Positions 43,765 to 56,150 of a DNA stretch of 64,000 bases are shown here, one piece after another. The translations under genes and the position numbers were made by a program. The stretch covers positions 1 to 64,000 of the forward strand of contig QJPP01007215.1 of NCBI GenBank assembly GCA_003996215.1. The letters run 5' to 3'. Origin of the DNA: Jaltomata sinuosa. Taxonomy: Eukaryota > Streptophyta > Magnoliopsida > Solanales > Solanaceae. Each line of letters starts with the position of its first letter. The first letter of the stretch is position 1. The notes under the pieces were generated by a model. The model did no database searches, was not told the origin of the DNA, and saw nothing but the letters and a program-made list of their open reading frames with translations.

Positions 43765-46615
43765 TGGTTATTTATATTGCACACGCAAGTACACATGATA
43801 GAAAAGTAATTATTAATAAGCAAAGTATCATTCACACGAGGATTTACTTAATTAACTATCTACAAAATCAAAGTATTATGACTTATATGTGACTACAAAA
43901 GGTAAATATAATTAACTAATACTATGATGATACTATAAAATCAATAAGGAGAAGTCATGAGGTCCTAGTGTTATGGTAGCTAACAATCCTATTGGGTTAT
44001 CAACAAAAAATGATTAAGACTTTATCCCCTGAGTCCCTATTCGGCTATTCAGATTACTCTAATGCCTATATTTAAATATAATTATTATTAATAGAAATGC
44101 ATTTATTGCTCCAGCACTTGACTTAGCAAGTTGAGTAGGTATATCACTATCCTAAACACAAATTCGATCTCCGATGCCCAGGTTCAAGAATAAGACCTAT
44201 CCAATCTTATATGCAATATATGGTTCCCTCTTTCGAGTTAAACCTAGATTCATAGATAGTCCTTCTATGATAACAAAGCACAAAGATAATGGAGAGTAAT
44301 ATTGAATAAATAAACTAATATGATAAATCAATAAGGCAACTCAGGTATCAAAATACAACATTCATGAAGTACCACAACCTTAAGAACTAACGAATTATAA
44401 GATAAGAGATCAAAAAAGTTTAGGATCAATGTCAGTCGAGCCGTTCTTCCTCTCATTGATTCTCCCCTTATAAGATGACTTGTCTGTTCTAGTCGATCAT
44501 AATATTCTATGAAAAACATGTACAAAATGTATAAGAGAAACATGATCATTGCATGTCAAGATCAGGATATATAAGATCAACATAATCATTGCATGATATG
44601 CAATCACCTAGGGAGGTATTTGGCCCATCAATGCTTTATACCTCAATAGAACCTGACAGACTATTCCTCAAGTGATGAATTTCTTCAACCACTAAAGAGA
44701 CACAAAAGCATATGCAAACAAAGAAATACCTGAGAGTAGAAGTAATTAAAAGGTATTATGATCGAGTTAGAATCACGTCATAGCCCTACCAAATAAACAT
44801 GAACCTACGCACAGAAAGCTTAACATCATGATTATAGGAAATAGTGTTTGAATCTTTTCTTATAGCTTGATATTTTTTCAACATATTATTAAGCATAAAA
44901 ATAAAGAAGTTTGCAGTAAGATCTAATACCACATCCTTAATAGCACTGCCAGTAAGTTATCATTGTAGTGAAAAATATAACTAAAAGCATTATATCAGTA
45001 GAGCTTTTCCTAGATATAATTAATCACAAATTGACAAGCTATAATTCTAATTTTTCTCGTCACAAGTGCTAAATCAACTGTTATATTCTCTAAATTCATT
45101 CAACCAATATTTTCTGATTTGAACACATCATGCATCTTATGTCAACATAGGAACATGTAGAAAGGAAATTCTAGATATTATACCATAACTATGAAAAGAA
45201 CTAATCTCAAAAATAAACTTCAAGAATGGAATAAGATCTTAGTTGGAATAATTCTAATTAATATTAGAATATAAGAGGGAACTATTATCCCAAACAATTT
45301 ATTTGTTCATATCTTTCTACTTAATACTATGGTTTATCAATGATATTCCTTGACCAAAATTGGTGCAAGAGTGATAGAATATCAATGTTGTAGACGTAGA
45401 CTAACCACGAGTGAGATTATTTTTTCTAACCCACAAATTAAAATTTATAGAAATTACAACTTATATCCATTCCTAACGCAGAAATAAATAATGTTTTTTA
45501 ACGATCTCTATTTGAGTAGATCAGTTAGGGTGACATACATTATGTATTATCAAGTGTTATTTCACAGTATAAATTAACATGAGGTGGAACTTCCATATTA
45601 ACACCTAAGTTTTTTACATCTTATAATTCATAAAATTTATCTATCATTTGAAATCCTCGATAAATCCTAAATTTAACCCTTTAATATGGTCAAGTTTAAA
45701 CATAAGCATTATAGTTGTGATCACGCGTTTTGGTTATCATTACATAAGTATATCCAAATGAAATTAAAGTATTTATTCATATTGAGTGACTGTCAAGAGT
45801 GAGTTCATTAGCATGACAAGTGCAAATGCCAAACTTAATTTAACAAGAGAAAAAAGACACACGTACAGAGGAATCTAAGTATGAAAGATGATCAAACAAC
45901 AAAAAATACATGAAGGCACTCTAAGATTTGATACTTTAATCAAAAGTGAACAATAATCATAAAGCATAGATTTTCACATAGAAGATGCTGATATGGTTAC
46001 AAATTATTATTCTCAGAAGTTTTCAATACTAAAATAAGTTCAATTAATGGCTGATCATATTATGACAGATGAAATTAATTATTTTTTAAAAAGATAAAAG
46101 TAAAATACTTATGACATTAAAAGTTATGCTATTACCTTAAGGGGTAGTGATTCTATACAAGAGAAGAGAAGCTCATTTTTATTTCCTGTAGAAAATTAAA
46201 AGATGGAAGCTTAGTTCTCACAGAAAACTTAAAGAGAAATTTTTTAAAATGTAGATAGAACAACTGTTGAATACCAGCACAGAGTTATTCAATTGAATTA
46301 TTTTTATTAATAAATATTCTAGTCACTTAAATTATAATGGCTAACTTATCCTCAAATATATTGGAGAGAAAGCATACAAATTTTTTCTATTTTGGTAGAA
46401 ATAGAAAAATCAATCAAGAGAACACATGTTCTAATCTCAAATTTCTTCATTTTAAATTTTTTCATCCCATGCTGAAGTATTTATATTCCCTCTATTTATT
46501 TTTCTTAAATTTCATATTAGGACTTTCTAAAAGCCCAGCCTTCATTTTTTTTCTCTAATCTTTTAATTTACTGATGTGTCAGGCTTTTACGGCATATTCA
46601 ATGCTTTTTAACAAG
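43765..46615 (-). repeat. AT-rich LTR-like DNA, probably an Athila/Tat-type LTR remnant (-)
   Basis: On the minus strand the left end reads GTGTACTTGCGTGTGC, a signature often seen near the 3' end of Athila/Tat LTRs. It lies after text-like stretches resembling U5 of other copies. No primer site follows, and the other end is not defined. The remaining 2 kb is AT-rich, has no ORF worth reporting, and I see nothing else in it. Confidence 0.4.
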
Positions 46616-46618
46616 AGA

Positions 46619-48032
46619 TTTTATGGATTTTAAGTGTGTTTTGTGTGATTTGATTGTGTTTTTAGTTTATGTGCAGGAAAATAAGGCGCGTGCATAAAAG
46701 TTAGAGTTTTTGTACTAAAATCAAGAAGTATGAACCGTAAAAGAAAATTACAGACCATAAAAGTCAACAATGGTCTGTCCTGTCTGTCATGGAAAAAACC
46801 TATAGATATACAAGCTGGACATCATCCTACGGGGCTTTTGACAGACTGTAAAACTAGTGACGGACTGTCCTATCACTCATCTATCAAGGTTTCAAGAAGA
46901 TACAATTTGGGTTCAAACCATGATCCAAGTTAATGAACCGTCAAAGAGGTTCACGAACTGCATGTGGAATGAGCCATGGAAATCAGCAAGACCAGACCTG
47001 AAAAACTACAGTTGATATTCCAGCTTTCATGGAACGTGGATCAGAATGATGGTCCGTGAAGTGTGACGCAGTCATGTATCCTAGTTTATTTAGGAAATAT
47101 TTTTTAGGTTTCTATAAATACTTTTCTTAGGTTTTCTTTATGATGTTACACACATTTTTGGATAAATTTCCATCGTCATTGAGAGTTACAACATTGTTCT
47201 TTGTTGTTGAAGTTTTTCTAGAATTGATTTGGAGTTAAATTGCTAATACAAATTCGGTTTCTCTACTATCATCTTTGTAAGTTTATTATTATGATTTCTT
47301 CTACATCCTTTGATATCGTTCTCTTAAGAATGAGTAGCTAAATCTCATAACTATGGTTGTGAGAGATATGATGATTTAACAAAAGTAGGCCAAACCAAAT
47401 AGTGATTTTTAATGATTTTTTCACATGTATTATTAATTCCTTCATATAGAATACTTTTAAGCGGTTGTAAATATTAGAACTCGCCAATAATCTAAACTTG
47501 CTTGATAAAAGAAGTAGATATTAGGGAAAATAATTAACAATGGAGAGTTGAGGCTTCCAGCCTTTATCTAATGACTTGAGCTATTACTAGAATAGTCAAT
47601 CCAAAACTCATGATAAAGACTAAGAAGTCAACATTCAAAGACCGAAAGAATTTAGAGTGACTTTTATATAATTAGGTCAAAAGATTTTAGATGAACCTAA
47701 TATTCATTAGTTTTGCATGTGTAACACCAGAAAAATCACCATTTAACTAGACTTGATAAAGTTATAAAATCATGGGAAACACAGTCCTAGTCTTTTCACA
47801 CATATTGAAGACAAACACAAAATCAACATTAGTTCACTGATACCATCAAACTTAATTCTCTTTGATTTTTATGTCAAATACTCCTTCGGAAATATCAACT
47901 ACTAGTGTGAATAACTACTATTGATGCATTTGTCATCATATTATCCGTGAAATTTTACCTCAACCTTATTGGGTTCTTTATTTGAATAATGACTGCTTTA
48001 TATCTTGTTGAAGTTTTAATTTAGGTGTATCA
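46619..48032 (+). mobile_element. 5' LTR of Athila-type element B
   Basis: It starts near TTTTATGGATTTTAAGTG (start inferred, TG decayed) and ends GGTGTATCA, 4 bases before a decayed tRNA-Asp primer site. A word block with GACAGACTGT, ATGGTCCGTGAAG and CACGAACTG lies at 46730-47070, followed by TATA box TTTCTATAAATAC (about 47110). The matching 3' LTR is not seen downstream of pol. Confidence 0.65.
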
Positions 48033-48036
48033 AATT

Positions 48037-48054
48037 TGACGTTGTTGCTTAGAA
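48037..48054 (+). promoter_or_regulatory. Decayed tRNA-Asp primer site of element B
   Basis: TGACGTTGTTGCTTAGAA differs from the Asp-type site mainly by G-to-A and C-to-T changes, as expected from long cytosine methylation. Confidence 0.65.
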
Positions 48055-48152
48055 ATATAGTTTAGAAATTGTTTATTAGTTTTTTATTCTACTTGTAGTC
48101 CATATTTATTATATTACTTTATTTTTGTTGTTTTTATTTTTCTTTAAGAGTA

Positions 48153-48939
48153 ATGGCTGGAAACCAGCAACTCCTTGAAGGTGTTGATCTAGTTAAAGCT
48201 CAACAAGATGCAGCTAATTTTGCTGTAGCTTATACTAAAGCTCAATGCCTTGTAGCCGCTATCACTGCAGCTGCTTAAAATCTAAAAAAAACATAGTTAG
48301 AGGTGTGCCTCTAGGAGGGGTTCATAATGTCAAAGCTGTGCAGAATATGCATCTAGAGATTGATGTTGATTTGGAGCTGGCAGGGTTCACAGGTGCTATT
48401 ATGCTGCCTCAACTTGGTGGAAACGCCAAGTTTGATGTCACCAGTACCATGTTACATCTATTGAGCTTGAAGGGAGCATTTGGGAGCCTTGATAATAAGG
48501 ATCCAAACCAGCATCTATTGAATTTTATTAGAATCTGCAAGGCATACAAGCTACCAGGTGTTTCTCAAGAGGCCATCAGACTGTAATTTTTTTCATTCTC
48601 TTTGATCGGGGAAACTACAACAAGGCTGAATGAGTTACTTGATGAATCTATTACTTCATGGGCTGAGTTTATTGGAGAATTCCTCAAAATATTCTTTCCA
48701 TCATCCTGTATGTTGTAATTGAGAGATGAGATAAACAACTTTGACAACTTTTAGGAGAAGAACTGCATGAGGCTTGGTTGAGATTTAAGAAGAAGATCAA
48801 TTAATGCCTGAATTCCAAATTGCCTGATCAAGTGTTCCTTGAGGTTTTCTATAGATCACTGGATACAGTAAACAAGTCAGTGGCTTATAATATCGTGAAT
48901 GGTACAATAATAGAGCACATAGTTACTAAGCTAGTAAGT
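48153..48939 (+). pseudogene. gag: gag of Athila-type element B, 5' part
   Basis: An ATG at 48153 opens MAGNQQLLEGVDLVKAQQD with a stop after about 41 codons. In other frames the capsid core is readable: FGSLDNKDPNQHLLNFIRIC (about 48480), then VSQEAIRL, TSWAEFIGEFLKIFFP (about 48655) and LRDEINNF (about 48720). This order fits Athila gag. The frame is split at 48939 by element G; joined to 56151 onward the gag text continues without loss (KLV then QLNRLTKINRAWHTRE). Confidence 0.78.
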
Positions 48940-51105
48940 TGTAACACCCCAGAATTTGATCCAGCTTTTAAACTTATAAGAATCTGTAAAATTTAACTTC
49001 CTAGGAATTACGGGTCCAAACCACAGGCCGTGGTTTGAACCACGAGCTGTGGAATGAACTCATGGTTTTAGTTTAGTAGGTGAGTCATTGATCTGAGAAC
49101 CACGAGTGGTTTCTACGGACCATAGTTCAGTCTACAGTTCGTCCTGTCCACTCATGGAATTAGATCACAGGACTGGATATTTTCCCTGAGAACTAAAAAT
49201 GGGTCTACGGACCGTAGACGTAGAGTCAGATCTGCAACCTGCCATTTTATCCAGGAACCATGAGAGGCAACCACGGGCCATGGTTTAGTCTACGGTCCAT
49301 AGACCTTACCCTTGGAACCTGAAGTTGAGCTTTTAATTCAGTTCTTTTTCAGCTTTTGCCCAGGGGTATTTTTATAATTACTCACTCTTTTAACTCCTAA
49401 ATGAGATCGTTTTGACCATTTTTAGTAGGGTTTTATTCCCTAATAGCCTAAACTCTTCTCATTCTAAGCAATCATATTTCCAAAGAAGAAAGAATTTCTT
49501 CAAGCTCCAAGTTCAAGTCTCCATTTCTTTTCCACCTTGGATCAAGCAAGCTTCAATAAGGTATGTGGGTATTTAATAAGGGATTCCTTTCACCCTTATG
49601 CCCAAAACTTCAACCTTCTAAATTGATTTTATGAATTTCTAAATTAGGGTTCTTACCCAATTCTCATGGGTTCTTCTATAAATTGTTTCCTTATGACTCT
49701 TCTATGAATTCTAACTCTAAATTGCATGGATTTTTATAAGTGGTTTTCTATTTATGATTTGAAGGCTAACCCATGCCCAATTTGTAAAATTAATATGAAT
49801 TCAGTTTATTAGTAGCAATTCATGGTTTCTCATCTTTTACCCATGATTCATATGAGATTCCTTAAGTGTTTTCAAAAGCCCATGCATTGAGAATGGTTCT
49901 AGCATGAATTCATCCACTTGCATGTTTTCAAACAAAATTGACATATTTAAATAACATGACCCCATGTATTTATGAAAATTGCATGCCTAGTTATTCAAAT
50001 TATGAGTTTTAATAAAAAGTATATTTTGAACTATGACCATGCTTTGTTTAAAGGATTTTAAAGTATGAATAGCATGAAATCAGATATGTCTCTATGTTTT
50101 GTGAAAGTTTTGGCATCTAGATATATCTACCTAAGCTATGAACATGTTTTGACATCAGATATGTTCCTATATTTTATGAAAGTTTTGGCATCTAGATATG
50201 TCTACCTAAGCTATGACCAGTTTTGGCATCTATGTTACATGAATTATATGAGCTGTATGTATATTTTGGGAGTAACATTTAGTACTGAGCGATGAGAGTA
50301 TGATTACCCAAGTCCAAAAACTGCATTGCCAACGTAGGATGTTTATTACCCGATGGGCTTATGAACGTGGTTCCACGCTATGACTTTATGGTGCCCTTGC
50401 CTTAGTAAGGCGTAAGGCAACTCTGTCTACTAGAGTTATATAGTTGGATAAGAAACTAACGTATGAATTCTTTCAAGTTTTCTAAGCTTTATGATATCTT
50501 ATTTTTGAGGTTTGACTTCTATCTCATGCTTTACCTTTCAATTGTGATATTTTCTTATGATTTCTCTGTTTAAGCATGAACTCAGTTTCAAATATGTCTT
50601 AAGTATGTTTTTATCATGTTTTACTATATTTATACATATCTCGCATACTAAGTATATTCAATAGTACTGATTGTATACTTTTTTGTGTTGCATCCTATTA
50701 TAATGTAAATTATATAGCTCGCCCCCCAATCTGTGGCTAGTAGATCAGCAGCACACCCAATCATCTTGGTGAGTCCTCCTCCTTCGAGGACTTGGAGTTT
50801 AGTCTTATTTCAGCATTTAGTTTATTTATTCAGTATTTTAGTATTTAAAGTTAGCTAGGGGCTTGTCCCAGTAACTCGCTAGTAGTAGAGGCTTTTAGAC
50901 ATAGAGTTAGATATTCAGCTATTTTCGGATCTTAAATCTTAAACTTTATTAATATAACATATAAAGTTGTTCATTACTTCAGTTAAGCTTTTGTTCCTAT
51001 GTTTTGTTCAGTTTTTGAGTCATGCTAATGCCAGAGGGTTATCTTGAGATCCCTTGTGATCTTGGGTCCCATGTTACGTCTGGGGGCTAGGCTCAGGGTG
51101 TGACA
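48940..51105 (+). repeat. 5' LTR of element G (2166 bp)
   Basis: It starts TGTAACACCCCAG and ends CTCAGGGTGTGACA. U3 holds CCACAGGCCGTGGTTTG, CCACGAG and ACGGTCCATAG-type words (49010-49300). Repeated stretches such as GACATCAGATATG...GGCATCTAGATAT occur at 50080-50230. It matches 53823-56150 along its length. Confidence 0.88.
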
Positions 51106-51108
51106 AAC

Positions 51109-51121
51109 TTAGTATCAGAGC
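51109..51121 (+). promoter_or_regulatory. Primer binding site of element G
   Basis: TTAGTATCAGAGC, one or two changes from TGGTATCAGAGC (initiator-Met type), three bases after the LTR end. Confidence 0.75.
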
Positions 51122-51317
51122 ATCAGGTTCAAGAGTACTAGGGTGTCTGAAAGACACATCAAGTAGAGTCTCTTTCATGGGTGTGAAGCGCGCCACACTT
51201 ATGAGAGGGAGGCTATGAGGTGCTTTAGGAAAAACTTTATTTCTTTCATGTTCACTATTGTGGAATAGAGTTTGACTCTATTCACACTTCTAATCCATTC
51301 CTTATGCATTTTAGATA

Positions 51318-51870
51318 ATGTCTCCGCGAAGAAACCCCTAGAGGAATGCTAATTTGACCGCTCCAGATCATGAGTTTATAAATGTAGAATTTCGCAAAGC
51401 CATCTGTTTGTTGGCTCAAGCCATGACAGCTTAGTTGAATTATAAGGAGAAACTAAAGAAGAGAAAGAGGAAGAACAAGAAGACTGGAACATGGAACCAG
51501 TCATCTTTTCAGCAAAGGTCATCCGGACCAACCCCATCTTCAGTTAGCACACCTACACTCGATTCTTAGTCTTATTAGAATAGGGCTCCGAAGACCTTGA
51601 GGTACCCTCATTATAGTAGTTGCGGTAAGTTTAATCTAGGTGAGTGACTTATAGGCAAGGAGGGGTGTTTTAGGTATGGTAAGTTGGGCCATAGGATCAG
51701 GGATTGCCTCTTAGCTAAGAGGAGCAACTGTGGTGTTTGGCTCCAAAATGGATTCCCTTTATTGCCTAGCCAGTCAGGTCACAGTATTCCTCCAGAAGTT
51801 GAATCAGGTATGTCACTAGATTTTCTTCCTTTATGTATCCATAGTCCCCGGACACTTATTCTTGTTTGTT
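51318..51870 (+). pseudogene. gag: Shortened gag of element G
   Basis: The ATG at 51318 opens MSPRRNP, a stop, then DHEFINVEFRKAICLLAQAM, the usual N-terminus of Tekay gag. The capsid core that should follow is missing. A Lys/Arg-rich and Ser/Pro-rich linker leads to a zinc-knuckle remnant CFRYGKLGHRIRDC (about 51668-51709), in which the second Cys of C-x2-C is Tyr. The protein would be less than half the normal gag length. Confidence 0.75.
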
Positions 51871-53508
51871 TGTGAGTTGTCTTAACTTAGAAAAAAGTGA
51901 AGATAGAAGGGTTGAGGCCTAGACTTTTAGGCGAAAGAGAGTCTTAGACTATAGAAGGAAGTGGGTATTCTTGCTAGATTCTGGAGTAGTGTATGTTCTG
52001 TAGGGTAAAATGATCATAGTTCCTTTGAGAGATTGGTGAGAGGTCTATAGACTTAGAAGGGTAGCAAGAATCTAAGAGGGAGATAGTGGGATGTAGAATC
52101 AGTTAGATTTTAGAGGCTCAGGTAGTGATGTTTTTGGGTGTTAGAACAAAGTTAGGAGGGGAGGCAGAAGCTTATTTCCATCCTGGGGTCCTAAGTATAC
52201 TTCTGCCATTACAATACCTTTTTCATTCCTTGTATGTCAGCGCCATGGTCCTATTTCATATTTACGCACTCCATTCAGATTCACTCTCATATTCAGCTTC
52301 TTAAAAAACAAGTTATTGCTTTAAACAATGATTCTACTCTTAATCTGTGATTTTATAAATACCTGCTTTGTTCCCTGAGGTTCGTTATCTATGTAAACTC
52401 ATGTCTCTTAGTACGCTCAGTCCTATTTACTCATATCAGTCCTCAAACATGCCTTAATTACAAATCAAATCATTTTACGCCATGTATATGCTCAGACTTG
52501 ATTCTTGAAATGGTTCGCACTTATGATTTCCTTGCTCAAAAGCCCTTTGACAGTTCCCTTTAATGATGAGGGGTGGTGATCCCCACTATTCATGTCTTAC
52601 GTGCCCTATATGTGAAGTACTCATGCCTATTACGCTCAATTCCCCAAGCCTTACCTTAAGTGGCTTGATCATGCTAAGTGTAAGTCAAGATCAATCTGTA
52701 ATCCTTCATTCATGACGCTCATGCTCCTACTCTTTTCTTTCAGTAAATCTAGTTTATGTTGTTACAAGCTTTGGGGGGGGGGGAGGCCTTGTAGTAGCCT
52801 AGATGGGAGATAGCAGATTTATTTTCCTTATTGGTGTACTTGTTCCACCTTGGCTTCTAGGTGTGGGTGAATTGTGAGGTAAGGATTATTCATGCAAAAT
52901 AGTTAGATGAGTAAATTTAGTATGTCCCTCTGTAGAAGTTCTTAAAGTTGGAACTTTTAATTATGCTAGGGATAAGGAGGGAGTCATGAATAGGGTAAGC
53001 TCCAAAACCATAAGGTGACCATAGTTATAGGCTTGAATATCATGATGAAATGTATATGGACCCTTGCTTTGTGCAACTAGTGACCCTTTGTTTTAGAAGC
53101 TCAAGGTTAGTTGGTTATTGTGATAAGGAGAGATATTATTCTTAGAGGATATTCTAGATGAAGAGATTTAGTCGAGATAGGCTTGGGTGTGGAGAAACAG
53201 GTAGTTAGACTCAGACCTTAGTATCTTTATGTGCACTATTGAGATTGTTAGTTGCAATTGGTGAGTGTGGTATTTTAAAGATAATAGTTTTCCCGTATGG
53301 CTACTTCTCTCAGTTTGACGTCACTTTTGGTTAACTGCGATTTCTAAAATGTGTTTGTTCTTTATGAGTTCCATCTAAGTCCCTGCCCTTAATCTAAACC
53401 AGGCATAAGGTTAGATATTCAGTTTCATGTCCCATTAGTAATCCAACCAAGTTATATTTCAGTCAGAAGTTAATTACCGTGTTAGTACTTCATTCTTTAA
53501 AGCTCAGT
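51871..53508 (+). other. Internal non-coding part of element G
   Basis: These 1.6 kb occupy the place of pol but show no recognisable RT, RNase H or integrase in any frame. A G-run lies at about 52775-52785. It may be a heavily deleted and diverged pol or captured DNA; I cannot tell which. Confidence 0.5.
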
Positions 53509-53562
53509 GAGGGAGCTACTTGGGAAGCAGAAGCAACCATGAAGGCCAAGTACCCTCATCTT
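53509..53562 (+). pseudogene. Chromodomain end of element G
   Basis: The reading EGATWEAEATMKAKYPHL matches the tail of the Tekay chromodomain in the position where pol should end, about 260 bases before the 3' LTR. It shows that G derives from a normal Tekay element. Confidence 0.75.
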
Positions 53563-53805
53563 TCCCTTCCAATCTAGTTTCAGTGTGCGTTAATAGTTTC
53601 TTCCTTGGCATGTCCCTTCGATTCTATTCCATCAGTTTCTCTCATGATCCTAGTATGCATAAATGTTTACTGAAGTTAGTTCTATCATGTTTTAAGTTGA
53701 AAAGCTCAGTTTTCATGTTTATTCTTCAGTTTTCCTATTTTGTTGCTTGGTTGGGTTGTTTTCTCTACAGTTTTCCTTGCTTAGTCTTCATTCGAGGATG
53801 AATGA

Positions 53806-53822
53806 TCCCAAGGGGGAGATAT
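53806..53822 (+). promoter_or_regulatory. Polypurine tract of element G
   Basis: CCCAAGGGGGAGATAT directly before the 3' LTR start TGTAACACTC. It serves as second-strand primer in reverse transcription. Confidence 0.75.
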
Positions 53823-56150
53823 TGTAACACTCTGGAATTTGATCCATCTTTTAAACTTAGAATAATCTGCAAAATTTAACTTCCCAGGAACTACGGGTCC
53901 AAACCACAGGCCGTGGTTTGAACCACGAGCCATGGAATGAACTCGTGGTTTGAGTTATGCAAGTTAGTCTCTAGTTTGAGAACCACGAGTGGGTTCTACA
54001 GACCGTAGTTTAGTCTATGGTCCGTCCTGTCCACTCGTGGAATTAGATCAGAGGACTGGTTATTTCCTTTGAGAACTATGAATGGGTCTACTGACAGTAA
54101 ATATTTCTATGGTCAATCCTAATGACTCGTAGAGTTGGATCTGCAGCCTGCCATTTTTCCAGGAACCATGAGAGGCAACCACGGGCTGTGGTTTAGCATA
54201 CGGTCCGTAGACCTCACACATGGAACCTGAAGCTGAGCTTTTAATTCAGTTCTTTTCTAGCTTTTACCCGGGGATATTTTTGAAATTACCCACCCTTTTA
54301 ACTCCTAAATGAGGTTGTTTTGACCATTTTTAGTAGGGTTTTATTCCCTAATAGCCTAAACTCTTCTCATTGTAAGCAATCCTATTTCAAAAGTAGAAAG
54401 AATTCCTTCTAGATCCAAGTCTCAAGCTCCAAGTTCAAGTCTCCATTTCCTTTCCACCTTGGATCACGATAGCTTCAATAAGGTATGTGGGTATTTAATA
54501 AGTGATTCCTTACACCCTTATGCCCAAAACCCCAATCTTCTAAATTGATTTTATTAATTTCTAATTTAGGATTCTTACCTAATTCTGATGGTTTCTTCTA
54601 TAAATAGTTTCCTCATGATTCTTCTATGAATTCTAACTCTAAATTGCATGATTTTGCATGAATTTTTGTAAGTGGTTTCCTATTTATGATTTGAAAGCCA
54701 ACCCTTGCCCAATTTGTAAAATTATTATGAATTTAGTTAATTAGAATCAATTCATGGTTTCTCATCTTTTACCCATGATTTATATGAGATTCCTTAAGTG
54801 TTTTCAGAATCCCATGCATTGAGAATGGTTCTAGCATGAATTCATCCACTTGCAAATTTTCAAGCAAAATTGACATGTTTAGATAACATGACCCCAAGTA
54901 TTTATGAAAATTGCATGCCTAGTTCTTCAAATTATGAGTTTTAATAAAAAGTATATCTTGAACTATTACCATGCTTTTAAGGGATTTTGAAGTATGAATA
55001 GCATGACATCAGATATGTCCCATGTTTTATAAAAGGTTTAGCATCTAGATATATCTACCTAAGATATGAAAAAGTTTTGACATCAGATATGTCCCGATGT
55101 TTTATGAAAGGTTTGGCATCTATATATGTCTACCTAAGCTATGAACAGTTTTGGCATCGATATATCACAAGAATTCTATGAGCTATATGTACGTTTTGGG
55201 AGTAGTATTTAGTACCAAGCGATGAGGGTTCGGTTACCCAAGTCCAAAAACTATCTTTCCAGCGTAGGATGTGTATCGCCTGATGGGCTTATGAATGTGG
55301 TTCCACGCTATGACTTTATGGTGCCCTTGCCTTAGAGGGGCATAGGGTAGATTTGCCAACTAGGGTTATATAGTTGGATTATTCTGGCCCGTACCTAGGT
55401 AGGGTTCGGGGTAGCTTTGCTAACTAGGGTTATATAGTTAGATTCCATGTAAAGCATATGATCTATTGTCGGTTATAAGAAGCTCCCGTATGAATGCTTT
55501 TAATTTTTCTAAGCTTTATGATATCTTATTTTTGAGGTTTGACTTCTATCTCATGCTTTACCTATCAATGATGATATTTTCGAATGATTTCTCTATTTAA
55601 TCATGAACTCAGTTTTAAATATGTCTTAAGTTTGTTTTCAAGTATGTTTTTATCATGTTTTACTATATCTATGCATATCTCGCATACTAAGTATATTTCA
55701 TAGTACTGACCGCATACTTCTTTGTGTTGCATCCTATTATGATGTAGATTCTGTAGCCCGCTTCCTAGTCCATGGCTAGTAGATCAGCAGCACACCCAGT
55801 CATCTTGGTGAGTCCTCCTCCTTCTAGGACATGGAGTTTAGTTTCATTTCAGCATTTAGTTTTTTTATTCAGTATTTCAGTATTTAGAGTTAGCTAGGGG
55901 CCTGTCCCAGCAACTTACTAGTAGTAGAGGCTTTCAGACATAGAGTCAGATATTCAGCTATTTTTGGATCTTAAATTTTAGACCTTTATTTATATAACAA
56001 ATTAACTTGTTTATTACTCCAATTAAGCTTTTGTTTCTATGTTTTGTTCAGTTTTTAAGTTATGTTAATGCCAATGGGTTATGTTGAGATCACTTATGAT
56101 CTTGGGTCCCATATTATGTTTGGAAGGAGGGGTAGGCTCGGTGCATGATA
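53823..56150 (+). repeat. 3' LTR of element G (2328 bp)
   Basis: It starts TGTAACACTCTGG and ends GCTCGGTGCATGATA, a decayed form of the 5' LTR end. It is longer than the 5' LTR by about 160 bases; one visible difference is a partly duplicated stretch with TTAGGGTTATATAGTT-like repeats at 55340-55445. Confidence 0.87.

Larger units (their letters stand above)
48940..56150 (+). mobile_element. Gutted Tekay-derived element G with two LTRs, inserted in gag of B
   Basis: A complete LTR-to-LTR unit of 7.2 kb. The 5' LTR is 48940-51105, the 3' LTR 53823-56150, and the internal region is only about 2.7 kb. It has a primer site, the start of gag, a zinc-knuckle piece, the last residues of a chromodomain and a polypurine stretch, but no RT, RNase H or integrase. 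It could have moved only with help from a complete relative. Flanks read TAAGT on the left and AATCA (or TAAAT with an end 5 bases earlier) on the right, so the target duplication is decayed or unclear. Confidence 0.85.

Noticed and set aside
46337..46558. 73-codon ORF rich in Phe, Leu and Asn
   Set aside because: AT-rich low-complexity translation in LTR-like DNA; no supporting features.
48245..48586. Stand-alone 113-codon gene
   Set aside because: It is the capsid part of gag of element B, continuing in other frames and beyond element G.
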